Part shown: positions 1-12,353 of the stretch, piece by piece | How positions within the stretch are numbered: the stretch's first letter is position 1 | How the letters are laid out: each line of letters starts with the position of its first letter | Source of the DNA: Athripsodes cinereus | Lineage: Eukaryota > Arthropoda > Insecta > Trichoptera > Leptoceridae | Direction: 5' to 3' | Length of the DNA stretch: 64,000 bases | Assembly: GCA_947579605.1 (NCBI GenBank) | Contig: OX388309.1 | Location: 19,845,071-19,909,070, forward strand | Position numbers and translations under genes: made by a program | Notes under the pieces: generated by a model | The model's input: only the letters and a program-made list of their open reading frames with translations | Database searches by the model: none | What the model was told of the DNA's origin: nothing

Positions 1-120
1 AATGTTTCTGAACAAATACCTATGTATGCCACAGTGTTAATCACGAAACATTCGAAAAATTAAGAATATTCTTATAGATATTTAGGTGATTAATGTTTCT
101 GAACAAATTCCTATGTATGC
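1..120. repeat. Direct repeat flanking a micro-insertion (possible copy A of hairpin family)
   Basis: Bases 1-29 recur at 92-120 with one mismatch. The 62 bases between contain, on the minus strand, a 14-base perfect palindrome (61-74) and then an ATG followed by the codons for FRD, matching the start of the core seen at 53473 (minus). The palindrome is much shorter than in the other copies and the reading frame stops after four codons. The left repeat touches the window edge, so its true length is unknown. Confidence 0.45.
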
Positions 121-930
121 GGTAGGCATAAACAAAATAATAATATATTCCATAGATCTAGCTGAATATATTCCGAAAGAATAAAGTTGGTAGCACAATA
201 TTGTGCACATGCATGTATTTAATTAAGGCTAGTTGCATATCACATATATTAATATTGTAATAACCTTTAATATCATATTCGTAGTCAAACCACAACACAA
301 CGTGATCAAATCAATAATACATACATACGATATAACAATATACATGATATTATGTCAATAATATATATTATATCTACTTAGATAGGTATATATTACTCAA
401 TGTACTTAGTTATTATTATTCTCAATCCATATTCAATCAATAATAACTATAATATTACATATATTATACATACATGCACTGCAGATTATAAATGTATTTA
501 ATTTAAACGCAATGCTAAGTTTTAATTTAATCAACACCTACATATCACCGACACTACTACTGTACTGACTAGAATAGAATCATCATTATTCATCATACTT
601 AAGTATTTAGTTCATTTTTTTTCCTTCATAACACTTATTTCATTCCTAAGTCGAGTGATTTGGGAATTAATAAAATTCCACTAATGATAATTTTAATATT
701 ATTTGCTAAATAAATTTTACAAAAATATCTTGTGTATAAAAGAAATTCGAAAGAATAAAGAATGGAAATGAGTACCACGTTAAACTTTATAATTTTTTTA
801 GAATAAGTATCACGTTTTGAAATATTATATTAGTTTGAATGACGTTAAAGTAGTTGTATTCATAGTGAAATTATTCATTCATCATAGCCATCCACAGTAA
901 AAAGTTTTGTAGAATTATTTATTTCACAAA
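121..930. other. AT-rich non-coding stretch
   Basis: No coding exon, RNA gene or transposon end could be supported here. It is very AT-rich with scattered TATA/ATAC simple sequence. Confidence 0.6.
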
Positions 931-3900
931 TTGAATTTTCCCAAAAGCATAAATAATATAAAATGTATGTATGTAGCGGTGAGACTCGCCATCCACCATG
1001 CCGCTCCCGTGGGGAAAGGCGCGAAGAAAAGGAGAGAGTGTAGAGTGGGAGTATGGAACATAAGGGGAGGAATGGATGGAAAGATGAATGAACTGATGGA
1101 TGTAATGTATGGAAAAATTCTAGATATTGTTTGTTTAAGTGAAACTAAAAAGAAAGGTAATGGATTATGTGAGCGCGATGGTATGATAGAAATTTGGTCT
1201 GGAGTGCCTGAGGAACAGCATGCGTGTCAAGGTGTAGGAGTGATTCTCGCAAGGAGAATAGCAGAATGTATGAATGGATACGAGTGTGTAAACCCAAGAC
1301 TCATTTGGGTTCGTCTCAAAGTAGGGTTAACTAGACTTCTCCTAATTGCAGGCTATGGCCCTGGAAACGATGCTAGAGAAGAAGAGAAGGATGAGTTTTG
1401 GGATAGTGTGAAAAAGATAGTAGAAGCTAAGAAAGATAATGAAAGGATTTTACTGGCTGGAGATTTTAATGGATGGGTTGGAGTGAGAAGAAGAGACTAT
1501 GAAAGCGTGTTAGGTGATCACGGTGACGCAAGAGTGAATGATAATGGAAGAAGACTGCTTGAGGTATGCATGGAATGGGATCTCTTTGTGTCCAATACGT
1601 TTTTTGGACACAAAGATATCCATTTGTTCACTTGGGAGAGAGGGAGTGAGAGATCTTTAATCGATTATGTATGTGTTGACTCAAATCTTCGGAAAGCCAC
1701 CATTGACACGCGTGTGTATAGGGGCGCGGAGCTGGAAACAGACCATTTTCTTGTGGTTTCAAGAATATGCTTGTTCTCTGGCTGGCGGTCAAAAACACAT
1801 AAAGTTGAAAAAGCTAAGAGGATAAAAGTCGAAAAGTTGAACGACAAGGAGTGCAGGGAAAAGTATGAAAGAGAAACGAGAATGAAATTTGATGCAAATG
1901 AAGGCAATGGACTGAGTGTAGATGAGAGATGGAGTGTGATGAAACAAGTGCTAGTGGACTGTGCAAAAGATATCTGTGGAGAAACTGTGATCGGACGGAA
2001 AAAAGGTGATGCATGGTGGGATGATGAGGTAAAAGACGCAGTAAGGAAGAAGAAGAGTGCACGGATGGATGTGTTAGCTTCACGCTATCTAGACCAAGAA
2101 AAAAAGGAGAGTGCTAGAGAAATGTACAAGGGATGTAAGAAAGTAGTTAAGGTACTGATAAAGGAAAAAAAGAAATTATTGGACGAGGAAGAGTGTAAGA
2201 AATTGTCGGAAAGTGTGAAAGAAAATATGAAAATGTTTTGGAAAGAAGTTAAGCGTAAAAGAAGCAACAATGAGATGAATAGTATGAATGCGATTAGAAA
2301 TAAAGAGGGATGTATGTTGATGAATGGTCTTGACGTTGTGAATAGATGGAAAGAATATTTTGAGGAGCTGTTTGAAAGTGGAGGCGAATATCCAAGCCAG
2401 AATAGTGAAAGGGAAAATGCGAATGAAGCAAGGGATGAAGAAATAACTATGGATGAGGTTAAGAATGCATTGAAGAAGGCGAAGAATGGCAAAGCGGTTG
2501 GGTATGATATGATCTCTACGGAATTCATCAGTCTGAGTGGGCTGAGGACTCTCGAATGGTGTCATGCACTCTTTAACCAGTGTTGGAGGGAAGGTTGCAC
2601 GCCAGAAGACTGGCGAAAAGCTGTGATATGCCCTCTATACAAAGGAAAGGGGTCAAGACTAGAATGCGGGAGTTATCGGGCTATTAGTCTGCTGAGCTCG
2701 GTGGGGAAACTGTATGCAAGAATATTGATTGAAAGAGTTCGAAAAGTGACTGAGACGAATGTATGGGATGTGCAAGGTGCCTTTCAGAGTGGTAGAGGGT
2801 GTGTGGACCAGATCTTCTCCTTGCGAATGGTGACAGAGAAGCTCCTGGAGAAACACCAGTTTCTGCGCGTTTGTTGATCTAGAAAAGGCTTATGATAGAG
2901 TAGATCGTGAGAAAATGTGGCAAGTACTATCAATGTGTGGGGTGGGTAGTCGGCTAATTCGCGCCATTGCGTCCCTATATACAGGAAGTTCTGCGTGTGT
3001 TAGAGTGAACAATAACCTGTCGGAATGGTTCACATTGACAAAAGGAGTAAAACAAGGGTGCGTGATGTCGCCATGGCTTTTTAACCTATACATTGATCAT
3101 TGTATTCGTCCATTGAAAGAACTGAATGTAGGTGTTGATATGAATGGGATGAATGTAAGAGCGTTAATGTTTGCCGATGATTTGGTATTGATGGCTGAAA
3201 GTGAAAGTGATCTACAGCGAATGATGACGTGTGTGTATGAAAATTGTGCGATTAATGGATTGAGAATGAATGCAAAAAAGACAAAAATCATGGTGTTTGA
3301 AAGAGGAAGTGAGAGAACAGTATGCCAGGTAATGATTGACAACGAAGTGTTAGAGCAAGTTGACGAATGTGTGTACTTAGGTAGTTTGTTCACGAGAGAT
3401 GGGAAGTGTGAAAGCGATATTGAAAGGAGAAAAGTTGCTGGCAATAAGGTAAATGGTGCAATCCGACCAATAATTGCAAATAGAAACATATCCACCACAG
3501 CTAAAAGGTTGGTGCACTCTGCTATCTTAGTGCCAACACTTATGTATGCAAGTGAGACGTGGACATGGTTAAAAAAGGATGAAAGTGGCATAAATGCAGT
3601 GGAAATGAGATCGTTGAGAAGGATGTGTGGCAAGAGTCTGAGAGATCGTGTGCGTAACAGTGATATACGAAAGGAATGTGGAATGAAAGTTGGTGTAATA
3701 ACAAAGATGAATGTAAATAAGTTAAGATGGTTTGGGCACGTGGAAAGAATGAATGAGGACAGAATGACTAAGAAGATATATTTGGCTGAGAGGAATGGTG
3801 CTCGGAGACGCGGACGTCCGAGGATTAAATGGCAAGACCATTTAAATCAAATCCTACAGGACGGTCACGTGTTGAGCACATTGAACAGGAGAGCATGCAT

Positions 3901-4000
3901 GAGGAATTGTATGACAGTGACGGAAGCGAAAGATGTATGCAAGGATAGAAGGAAGTGGCGCTCGATCCTTTCTGCCTACCCCGCGAGGGAAGCGGCGTGA
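931..4000 (+). pseudogene. LINE endonuclease-reverse transcriptase ORF with one frameshift
   Basis: The first frame (931-2877, 648 residues) has the endonuclease motifs WNIRGG, SETK and LAGDFN and the early reverse transcriptase block ending near QSGRGC. The second frame resumes by about 2870 with FVDLEKAYDRVD and runs to 4000; it contains the polymerase motif FADDLVL near 3170-3190 and a LINE C-terminus with LRWFGHV. The break lies around 2860-2870, where a single-base change would join the frames. No in-frame stop occurs elsewhere, so the copy is young. The first methionine at 931 probably lies in flanking DNA, and the real start is likely inside the element. The protein would nick target DNA and copy its own RNA into it. 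Confidence 0.85.
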
Positions 4001-4036
4001 TGGTATGTATGTATGTATGTATGTATGTATGTAGGT
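960..4036 (+). mobile_element. RTE-like non-LTR retrotransposon, nearly full length
   Basis: One polypeptide of about 1,000 residues carries an N-terminal apurinic-type endonuclease and a reverse transcriptase, interrupted by one frameshift. The element ends in a (TATG)n tail right after the stop codon (4002-4033), a 3' structure usual for RTE-type LINEs. The 5' boundary is put near 960 because sequence upstream is plain AT-rich DNA; short TATG repeats there hide any target-site duplication. Four truncated relatives of this family occur at 8140, 29165, 55691 and 61440, all sharing the conserved C-terminus around GRPR, RRACMRN and LSAYP. Confidence 0.85.
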
Positions 4037-5674
4037 ATATCGTCTTTCTGTTATCATAAGAGGATCATCAAGGTGAATGAGAAGAATATTTTTTCGTCTT
4101 TGTTTATCATTTTTAATAAGGCTGTTGATGAAGGATAAACAATTCACGCATTACTACATGGTTGCATATAATAATAATAATAACAACACTATATTGATCA
4201 AAAAAAATCGTGAGCAATCAGCTTACTGATTGCCTGGAGGCAACATCTTCCAGCTAAATAACTAAGCATATAAGTAAAATCTATCAATAAGCTAAAATCG
4301 CGGCCTCTGATTGGCTGAAATCAACTGTGGGAAAAGCCGTGGTTGTTGAATATTTGAATGAATAAATGATGTGCTCGTATATAACATATTGAAATAAGTA
4401 AAAAATACATATTACAAACTTAATATAATCACGAAATATTAAAAAATAATAACGTAGAAAACATGTTAAAAAAAACACCGTTTTGTGTATCAACATATTT
4501 AGCCTAACTGCCTCTACCAAGAACAATAATAATAAAAATAAAAAAAAACAGTAAGTTAATATATATACCTAAAACTTAAGTAATATCACGACAGTTGCAG
4601 CGATTTCAAGTCAGATTATAGATTTTGCTCAAATCATTAAGATACCGGGGTAGTTGTATGATATATCGACGCATCGATCACTCTTATACATTGATCATAT
4701 ACATATAGGTATGTTATTTTTCTACCTGTACTGTTAATGTACCAATACTGAATAATAAAATAGTAAAATGAATATAAATAAATAAATTTATAAGTATGAC
4801 AATATGCTAACGGGAGGATTTTTTATTTAGCTCTGTCTTCAAATAATAGATAACAATATTGTATACACATACCTACCACATATAATCCTTTATGGAATTT
4901 CACAGCTTAAAGTAGTTATGCGCCAGCCGCCAATACACCGAATAAATTAATACACCTTATAAAATAACAATAATAAATATTTATTACGCTAAAATGTATG
5001 CAATAAAACAAAAATTTGAAATACATATTATCTAATAATTAAGAAAAAAATTAATTAATTCTCTTTTTCATGTCCCTTGCGAGATAAACAGACACACCCC
5101 TCCATAGCGTGCTTGTATGTCTCCATATTATTTATCAACCTCATATTAAACTGATTACTTACAGATTTTTTATGAATTGTTCCTTTTCCAAGTAAGAAAA
5201 AAATAATTAGATACTAAGGTGTCTCATACCTACATCGTGGGTTATAAATATGTTTAAAATTATAAATAGGTAGGTATGTCAATTAATTACAAAACAAGTT
5301 ATTTATTATTTTCATTCGGATTTTTTTGATACCTCGAAATATTATTTATAGGTAGAATCCTACTGGAAGTACTTTTTATAACCTTCACCAATAATGGTGT
5401 TCTTGGTCAGTCTCAATTATGTATTCAAGGATTGTCTCTCCGAAACACATTTCGCATTTTTTTATCCATCGTCACTCTTACCATCATGTACCATACAAAT
5501 ACGTTGTATTTATTTCTATTTTATTTAGGTAAATATTGTGTTTGAACCGTGGGTACATTAATTTAAGTAGGTACATTAAATGACTCTTATAAAAAGGTAA
5601 GTACGTAAAGATGGGCTTTGAACATCGAATAGAAAAGCTGAGATATACAATATCAATAAAGTATTACAATGTAC
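4037..5674. other. AT-rich stretch without recognised features
   Basis: No exon, transposon terminus or RNA gene could be supported. An 80-codon open frame on the minus strand (4284-4526) has no recognisable domain and a composition expected by chance. Confidence 0.5.
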
Positions 5675-6689
5675 ATCTATACCAGTGGCGTAGCTAGGGG
5701 GGGGCAGGGGGGGACATATGTCCCCGGGCGCCGCTTTAGGAGGCGCCAAAATGAGTATTAAAACTATTTTTTTTAATTTCATTTTAATGTCAACAAATGT
5801 ATTCCAAATACGTTTGCAAGATTGAATTTTGGAGCTTCACAAATATCTTCATTACAAACCAGTTGGCGAACACGATTTTAGCGCCCCCATTGAGCACTAA
5901 GGGGCGCCATTCTACTCATAAACCAAATGACACATCTACAATACAGGATTGCTGAAGGCGTTTTTTTTTTTAACAAAGATCAGTTTGGGTTCAAATATTA
6001 TTCTTCATAACTGAAAGTGGCATCTGGTTTTATCAAATTATACAGGTTGGATAATTTCGAGTCGAATGTAGGATTTTACTTGAGTGCAAAGAAAATAGTA
6101 TAATACTTCACATTAGTTGAAAAGAGATAAATTTGTCATTAGATAGAAATGTAGCAAGTAAGTTGTTATTTTAAATAATATTTTAAATCTAGCAAATTTT
6201 TCGGTAATTATATTTTATTTTACTTGCAAGAAAAAACAACATTGGAAATTTTTTCATTACTCATCACATCATCATTGTTTTTGGTTTATCAAGTAAAAAT
6301 TGTTAATTTTTTTTTAACAACTTTCGCATACATTTCTGAAAAAGTTTTTACTCAACAATGCTTAACATTTCATTTAACCCCTAAAAAGACTATGTCCATT
6401 CCAGTGTTTTATAAGTATATTTTTTTTTTTATAAAATTTCAACTATACGCGGCGGCAGAATTGCCATCCACACTTCTCAGCATTATACAACCAGATAAGT
6501 CTCCATATGATCAGTCATGATTATACAAAAACTTAACAGTCTAATGCTGGAAAAAAATCACTTATCCAGATATACAGGATATCAAAGGATTAGGCTCAAA
6601 ACATGGGCTCAAAATTCCAGCATTGTGCCTGAAATATCTGTGTTCAAAAATTTTCTTACAATATTACAAGTATTTATTTTAATAGATTT

Positions 6690-8095
6690 TTGAATTTTAA
6701 TATATCAATTTAGATACGTAATTTTAATTTGTTTATCATGTAATCCTAAATCGGGTCTATTATGATGTATTTGTCTATCTTTTATTTTTGTTTTATCATA
6801 ATAGATCCTATAATTTAGATTTTCTAAAACCGGTTCCGGGTTGTATTTATAGTATGGTATTATATTTCGCGAGTTTATTAAATTATGTTTAATTCCTAAA
6901 TTTTGATGTATTATTTTTCGACATGATTATGTATTTTAGTATATTCAGTTTGAGCGAGAGTAGAACAACCCGAAACCATATGTTGTATCGTTTCCGATTT
7001 GGCCAAACATTTTCTACATGAATTGTTGTATTTTGATTTTTTATAATGTATTTTTGGTATTTTTTTTTGTATTTACTACTTGTTCTTGAACAGCCAGTAT
7101 AAAACCCTCGGTTTTCCCATACACTTCCCCAAAGGTAAACCATCTGTTTGACGGATATTTGTCACTTGTTTGTTATGAATCTTTATTTTATTTTTAAATA
7201 AAATATTTAAACTTGAATTACGAAGTGCACTGAAATCGCGATAGCAGAATTTAAATTAATGTAACAAATAAACATAGTAATTCAAGTTTAAATATTTTAT
7301 TTAAAAATGTCTAGAAATTGTTACATAGTGAATGCCTCTAAAATAAGTGAAATTATTTTTTTATGTTGATTGTTATAATTATTATTGAAATTAGTTATAT
7401 GTGTATGTTGTATTGATTTGAGATCTATCATGTAAAAGGTTTTTGCCGTTTATTGTTTTAATAAAAAAAAAACATGAGATTGGTTGAGATCATTGAGGTG
7501 TCTGGCATGAAGTTCTTTCCTACTTTAAGATTCTAACAAAATATTTTAATAGTTTATTCGCGTGCCTACTGTTTCGACATATAAATTTAATGATGTAGGT
7601 ATGATTTTTGTCGGTCTGTATTATAATTTTATGTAAAATAAAATTATTTTATGTAAGATAAAATTATTTTGTTTATTTTTGAAAAATGTTTCAAGAGATT
7701 CAATTTGATCATTGTGTAAAGAGGAGATGTTAACAATTCCTCTTCCTCCTATACTTCTAGGCAGAGTCAACCTTTTTTCCGCAGAATTTGGATGGTGATA
7801 TCTTTTTTTTGTTAATTTTGTTCTTATTAATCTTTCAAATTTATTTAAACCGGTTTTTGACCATTTTATAATGCCAAATGAGTATGTTGATAACGGAATA
7901 GCCTACGCGTTTATTGCTTTTTCTATGTTTTTGGCTGATAGATCGCTTTTACCTAAATATTTTATTTTATCTATCTTTAAAATCATTTGGTGTTCAAAAA
8001 AAGGCAGGTGTGTGAATTTTGGAGAATTATGGTGTATTTTGAGGCAAAATATTTTTTATTGTTCATTTTTACAATAAGGATATGGTAATGTGTAA
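6690..8095 (-). pseudogene. Decayed LINE reverse transcriptase C-terminal region
   Basis: Reading the minus strand across frames gives blocks typical of one arthropod LINE family: YLGKSDLSAKNIEKAIN, STYSFGIIKWSKTGLNKFER, TLPRSIGGRGIVNISSLHN, ELHARHLNDLNQSHV, TEGFILAVQEQ, then CRKCLAKSETIQHMVSGC and HNRPDLGLHDKQ. Several stops and shifts show it is dead. Between the LNQSH block and the TEGF block an insertion of roughly 280 bases (about 7176-7470) breaks the frame and carries the hairpin plus MSRNCYIVNA core. The 5' part of the LINE is absent. Confidence 0.7.
7191..7470 (+). repeat. Hairpin-core micro-insertion, copy B
   Basis: Perfect 31-base inverted repeats (7191-7221 and 7277-7307) are separated by 55 bases. 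The right arm ends on the A of an ATG that opens MSRNCYIVNASKISEII. The sequence then runs to an A-rich end (TTTTAATAAAAAAAAAA near 7470), after which the interrupted LINE resumes. The same ATG core after a different hairpin is found at 18579 (plus) and 53473 (minus). The A-rich end resembles a poly(A) tail of a retroposed RNA. Confidence 0.6.
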
Positions 8096-8139
8096 AAAGA
8101 ATATACTTAAAAGACTAGTTTTTAAAAGGAACAAATATA

Positions 8140-8388
8140 CTATACTATACTACTATACTATACCCTCACGCCGTGTCCCAGGTGGGGTAGGCAGAGAGAA
8201 CGGAACGCCATGTCGCTCTATCCTTACATACTTCTTTCGCTTCCTCTACATTCATCCAGTTTCTCATACATGCACGCCGATTCCTCTTACTTAACACGCG
8301 ACCGTCCTTGAGAATTTGATCCACGTGGTTAAGCCACGTGGTTCTCGGACGCCCGCGCTTCCTCACACCCTCTCTTTCAGATAAATAT
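8140..8388 (-). mobile_element. 5'-truncated RTE-like LINE fragment
   Basis: The minus strand encodes an in-frame LINE C-terminus with GRPRTTWLNHVDQIL, RRACMRNWMN and LSAYP, ending in a (CTATA)n-like tail. A 10-base direct repeat AACAAATATA flanks it (8130-8139 and 8389-8398), consistent with a target-site duplication. It lies inside the hAT element at 5683-9910 and is nearly identical to the copy at 55691-55986. Confidence 0.8.
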
Positions 8389-8631
8389 AACAAATATAAC
8401 ATAGGAAAATTGATGATTTTCAATTTTAAATAGAGTTGTTAACTTATTAGTTGCTAGTTTTTGTAATCCGGTATCGCTCGGGTTGAAATAAACAGATAAC
8501 CAACAAATACATGAGTTTATTGAAAAAATACAGTAAACATTTACGTAAATAATAGTAGTAAAAACCTCTTCCCAATGAAAAAACTTGAAGTTTGACACCA
8601 CACATGCCCATTTAAAAAAAATGGTAGGTAC

Positions 8632-8919
8632 TAGAGGGAAATTTTTCTGGGATTATTTTCGTTCCCGAGAAACGGGAAATTTAAAAATAAATTTCCCGGG
8701 ATTCCCGGGAAATTCATTATTATATATATTTATATTCAATTTTCAACAAATTTGGTAGAAAAACTCTCAAAACTTGTTGACCTTTGCAAACATTTTGATT
8801 TGATTAAAAAAATCAAATTTTTGTTACCAATATAAGTTATTTGCTTAAAAAAAAAACGAAATAGCCGACTGACGAGATTTATTTAGGAACTCTTTGTTAT
8901 ATCAATATTCAAATTGTTT

Positions 8920-8971
<52 letters not shown>

Positions 8972-9546
8972 TTTTAATTTTTATTCATCCTATCAACCAA
9001 ATAAATATTATGGATTTTGGCAAAGCTTTTTTAATAAACAAAAATCGAGTTCATTTGGTGATTTTTGACTTCAAAAAATGAGAAATTTTATCAAAAAAAT
9101 GATTTTTTAAATCGGTTAATATCCATAAATAAAACAAAAATTGACAGTTTGCTACACTAATATTTTTTAAAAACTATCTAACTTTTGGAAATATTAAAAA
9201 AAAAACATGAAAAATCGTAGGATTCTTGTACATTGTCGGCCAAAAAGAATTATGCTTTTTTCAAACGAATACATTGAAGCTATATAATTAAGTTTTTTTT
9301 AAAGTAAAACACTAATATTGGTAAAAAAATATTGTTTTCATATTTTATCACATCAAAATGTTCGTCAGATTCAACAAATTTATTACGACTATTACAGTTA
9401 ACTAAACAAAGATTTCGGTATCGATATGGCGATCTGCATGAGTAATAATTTGTTTTTTTTTCCCGGGAAATGATTAATTTTTTTCCCGGGAAATGGGAAA
9501 TAAAAATTAGAGGGTTTTCCCGGGAATTCCCGGGAATAACCCTCTA
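8632..9546. mobile_element. Non-autonomous hAT element nested in a larger hAT
   Basis: It begins TAGAGGG and ends CCCTCTA, with further runs of TTCCCGGGAATTCCCGGG near both ends. An 8-bp target duplication with one mismatch flanks it (GTAGGTAC at 8624-8631, ATAGGTAC at 9547-9554). No transposase reading frame is present. A long (TA)n microsatellite sits in the middle. Confidence 0.8.
8924..8970. repeat. (TA)n microsatellite
   Basis: About 23 uninterrupted TA units inside the nested hAT element. Confidence 0.9.
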
Positions 9547-9918
9547 ATAGGTACCTTCATGGAAAAAGAATTAAAAACCTCTGATTTGGGCCCAAATCAG
9601 CCCGATGAAGTTTTAGACCGATCAGGTTTTCAGGTATTGAGCGAAAGGTTATAATATTTTTGTGAAAATTATGGAGAGAAATTTCTCTTCTTTCAGAGGA
9701 GAAATTTCTCGTTCTCGAGAAATTTCTTTTGAGAATTTTCTCTACTCACATCACTTTAAGTCTGTATTTTATTTCATTAAAATACCAGATTGATGCTTCG
9801 AAAATGAACCATATAAATCGTAAAATTTCAAAATTTTCTTGACGGCTCCGAGAAGGGGCGCCGACTTTGTGCCATGTCCCCGGGCGCAGATGACCCTAGC
9901 TACGCCACTGATCTATAC

Positions 9919-11240
9919 AATATACATCTGACATCCATCCAACGTTTATTTGACGGAATATATAAGAAAAAATACCTAACTTATATAAATAGTAGGATGA
10001 CTGGCATTATTATAAGTGAAGGATCAACAGGCAACCAAATATTTATGGCAAAAAATAACAAATACCAAATTATTGTACCTAGGTAAATAAATGATCGCGT
10101 GAGGTAGGTTAGTTACAATGATTACAATATTTTGTAAGGTAGATATTATTTTTCAATTTACAAAGATCGATAATTCAATAATAGTATCGTATTTTACTTC
10201 ATAAAGATATCATAATCGATAACGTAAGTAACGATAGTCTGATACTGTCATGAATTCTCAATCGGGAGGTCAGAGATTCAAATCCTGCAGATGAACTGCT
10301 CTACGTTCCCAGTCTAGGTATAATATTAATTTATGAACATTCAACTTTGGGAAAACTTATGATTAACTTTGGCATTATTTTTTTTAAAGGAAAATTTTAT
10401 CTGCAACTTATTGAAAATATGTTTATTGTGTTTTGAAAGCGGGAAAGTAAGCGGAAAAATGTTTCGTTTAGAAAATGTAATACTAATGCAATATACAAAT
10501 AATATTATATTCCTTACTTTGAGTGGGTTTATGTACCTATGAAATAAAAATTCCCTTACAATATCATAATTCATTATCAATTCAAATGTTAGATTTTTCA
10601 AGATCCAAATGTCGAATAAATGCGAATTAAGTTAATAAAAATTCAGGACTTTACAAAGAATTTTTCCATAATATCATAAAAAACTTAAGACCTCCCTAAC
10701 AATAATAATTGAAATAAAAACCAAACCTTTTTTAATTTTTCAATAATAGTGAATAATACAAAGTGAATAATACCTACAGTGAATAAATTCTCTTCAAGTC
10801 TTAAAAGTTTATTCTCTGAAAATCTGAAGTCAATGGTTTTGTAAAACATGAAAACATGATTTGAAAAATAAAAAAAATATGTTAGCGAACATACGTAGCG
10901 TAAATACAAACTACGAAGTACGAATATCTTTACATGTATATACTTCGTATGTGGAAATTTCCTCTCCCCCCCCTCCCCCTCCCTCCCTTCAACACACATA
11001 CGGTAGGTGTTGGATAGATAGGTAGGTAGGTACCCACTTCCAGCTGATGTGTCCTGTGTTGCTACCCCTGTATTTTGTACTTAAGGAGTTTCATAATACT
11101 GTATATATCTAATATTACAATGTTTTGCCTACTCGACGTCCTCCTTATTACGAGAAGCTGTAATGAGACGAAATAATCAGAGAATTTTCTCAAGTAACAG
11201 AAGAACACAGTGCTCACGAGAAAACGGAAAAACTATTTTT
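9919..11240. other. Non-coding stretch with a SINE-like fragment and pyrimidine tract
   Basis: Around 10255-10315 the sequence GATTCAAATCC resembles a tRNA-type B box, so a decayed SINE is possible. A C/T-only tract (about 10961-10990) is followed by TAGGTAGG repeats. No exon was recognised; the next exon of the gene starting at 11462 should lie on this side but was not found. Confidence 0.4.
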
Positions 11241-11275
11241 CACTTAAACAATAGTCATAAACAAAGAATATTTAC

Positions 11276-11462
11276 CATTCCTCTTCCCAAAAGGTCCAAC
11301 AAAGGTGGAATTCTTCCCAATGACACTGTCATTGATTGCTTGTATCAGCACTTCACTGCCCTCTTCCTTCTGAAGTCCTGAGCCTCCCAACTTGGTGCTC
11401 CCGTCATTTTGCATAGAATAAAATGTTGGTTTTGTAACATGTGCAATTCTACCCACACTCAT
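11276..11462 (-). CDS. Probable first exon of a PLP-dependent aminotransferase (class V)-like gene
   Basis: The minus strand from the ATG at 11462 encodes 62 residues that end VIGKNSTFVGPFGKRN, followed by a good donor (G|GTAAATATT) in phase 1. The segment before the splice resembles the N-terminal lead-in of insect class V aminotransferase/cysteine desulfurase-like proteins, in which a GPFG.R stretch precedes a V.YCDY-type motif; the phase-1 G would suit a following valine. This recognition is from memory and moderate. An in-frame upstream ATG at 11531 exists, but the sequence between looks like 5' UTR. No second exon was found down to base 1, so the following intron is longer than 11 kb or the gene is broken. 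It would share the 0.9-kb upstream region with the divergent RIBC gene. Confidence 0.4.
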
Positions 11463-12353
11463 AATAGTATCAATATCTCGGGTGTTTTTATTATTATTTC
11501 TATTCAGTAAAACACAAATAACATCTGTCACCCACGATCATTTGTTGATTTATTATTTATTTTACACGTATTTTCACGATGTGGTCGAAACACTTTGTTA
11601 TTCAATCAAATATTTTATAATTTTTGCCAATGATAACAAAAACAAAGCGATTCCGTTTAGTCTGCGTCTGAGCGGACGCGTACACCCTCCCGCATATAAA
11701 GACAGACTGAAATGAACATTGACGCAATTCATAGCAGATCATTGTTATGTTATGTTATATTTATATCTGAGTAATGCATAAAACTAGGCGCCAAAATTCC
11801 ACGTCCACGTTTCGTTACAAGCACCGCGACGAGCGACGCTCATGTAAGGAGCCGCGCTTTTCAAACCCTAATCGTGCTTTGATTAATTTATCTCAAAGGA
11901 GAATCATAGAACAATACAGAGTAGTTATTTATTCTGATTCTACATGTTTATTCGCTCTTTCATTGATTAATCTATGAGTATATTTGTTTATTTCCTCTAT
12001 AGACGCTTATATCATTGTACTGAATTGTAAGTTTAACGATTATTTCTGAGAAAAGCCGGGTTTTTAATCTCCACTAAATATTTGAGCAAAAACATTTGAT
12101 AATTATGTACCTACCATTAATACCTATACTATTAAATATTGAAATTAGAACCCTTAATTTGTGTTGCTAGGGATATTGGATATTGCTACCGAGCAAATTA
12201 ACTAACTATTGAAACTGTCAGCTACTGTCAACACAAAGAAATTAAATTTGAAAAACCCCCAGGGAACTCCTCAACTCTCCCCTTAAATTGTTAGATCAAT
12301 AATATTATAATCAAGAAATTTCAATTCACATAAAGTTTGAACAAATTTTTTGT
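11463..12353. promoter_or_regulatory. Putative bidirectional promoter region
   Basis: This 0.9-kb gap separates two divergent start codons. It is locally GC-richer than its surroundings (11660-11870) with several CpGs and a CATATAAAG at about 11693. No specific factor site is claimed. Confidence 0.35.

Larger units (their letters stand above)
5683..9910. mobile_element. hAT-type DNA transposon, 4.2 kb, with nested insertions
   Basis: The ends are inverted repeats beginning CAGTGGCGTAGCTAGGG (5683) and ending CCCTAGCTACGCCACTG (9910). An exact 8-bp target duplication ATCTATAC flanks it at 5675-5682 and 9911-9918, the length diagnostic of hAT transposition. No intact hAT transposase is readable inside. 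The interior is instead filled by a decayed LINE (about 6690-8095, minus), a hairpin micro-insertion (7191 onward), a truncated RTE LINE (8140-8388) and another hAT element (8632-9546). The original element was therefore much shorter, probably non-autonomous, and inserted before all of these. Confidence 0.9.

Noticed and set aside
4420..4480. Minus-strand TATTTCGTGATTATA resembling the start of the hairpin-core family (FRDY)
   Set aside because: No ATG at the right place, no hairpin and no flanking repeat; a chance match in AT-rich DNA is likely.
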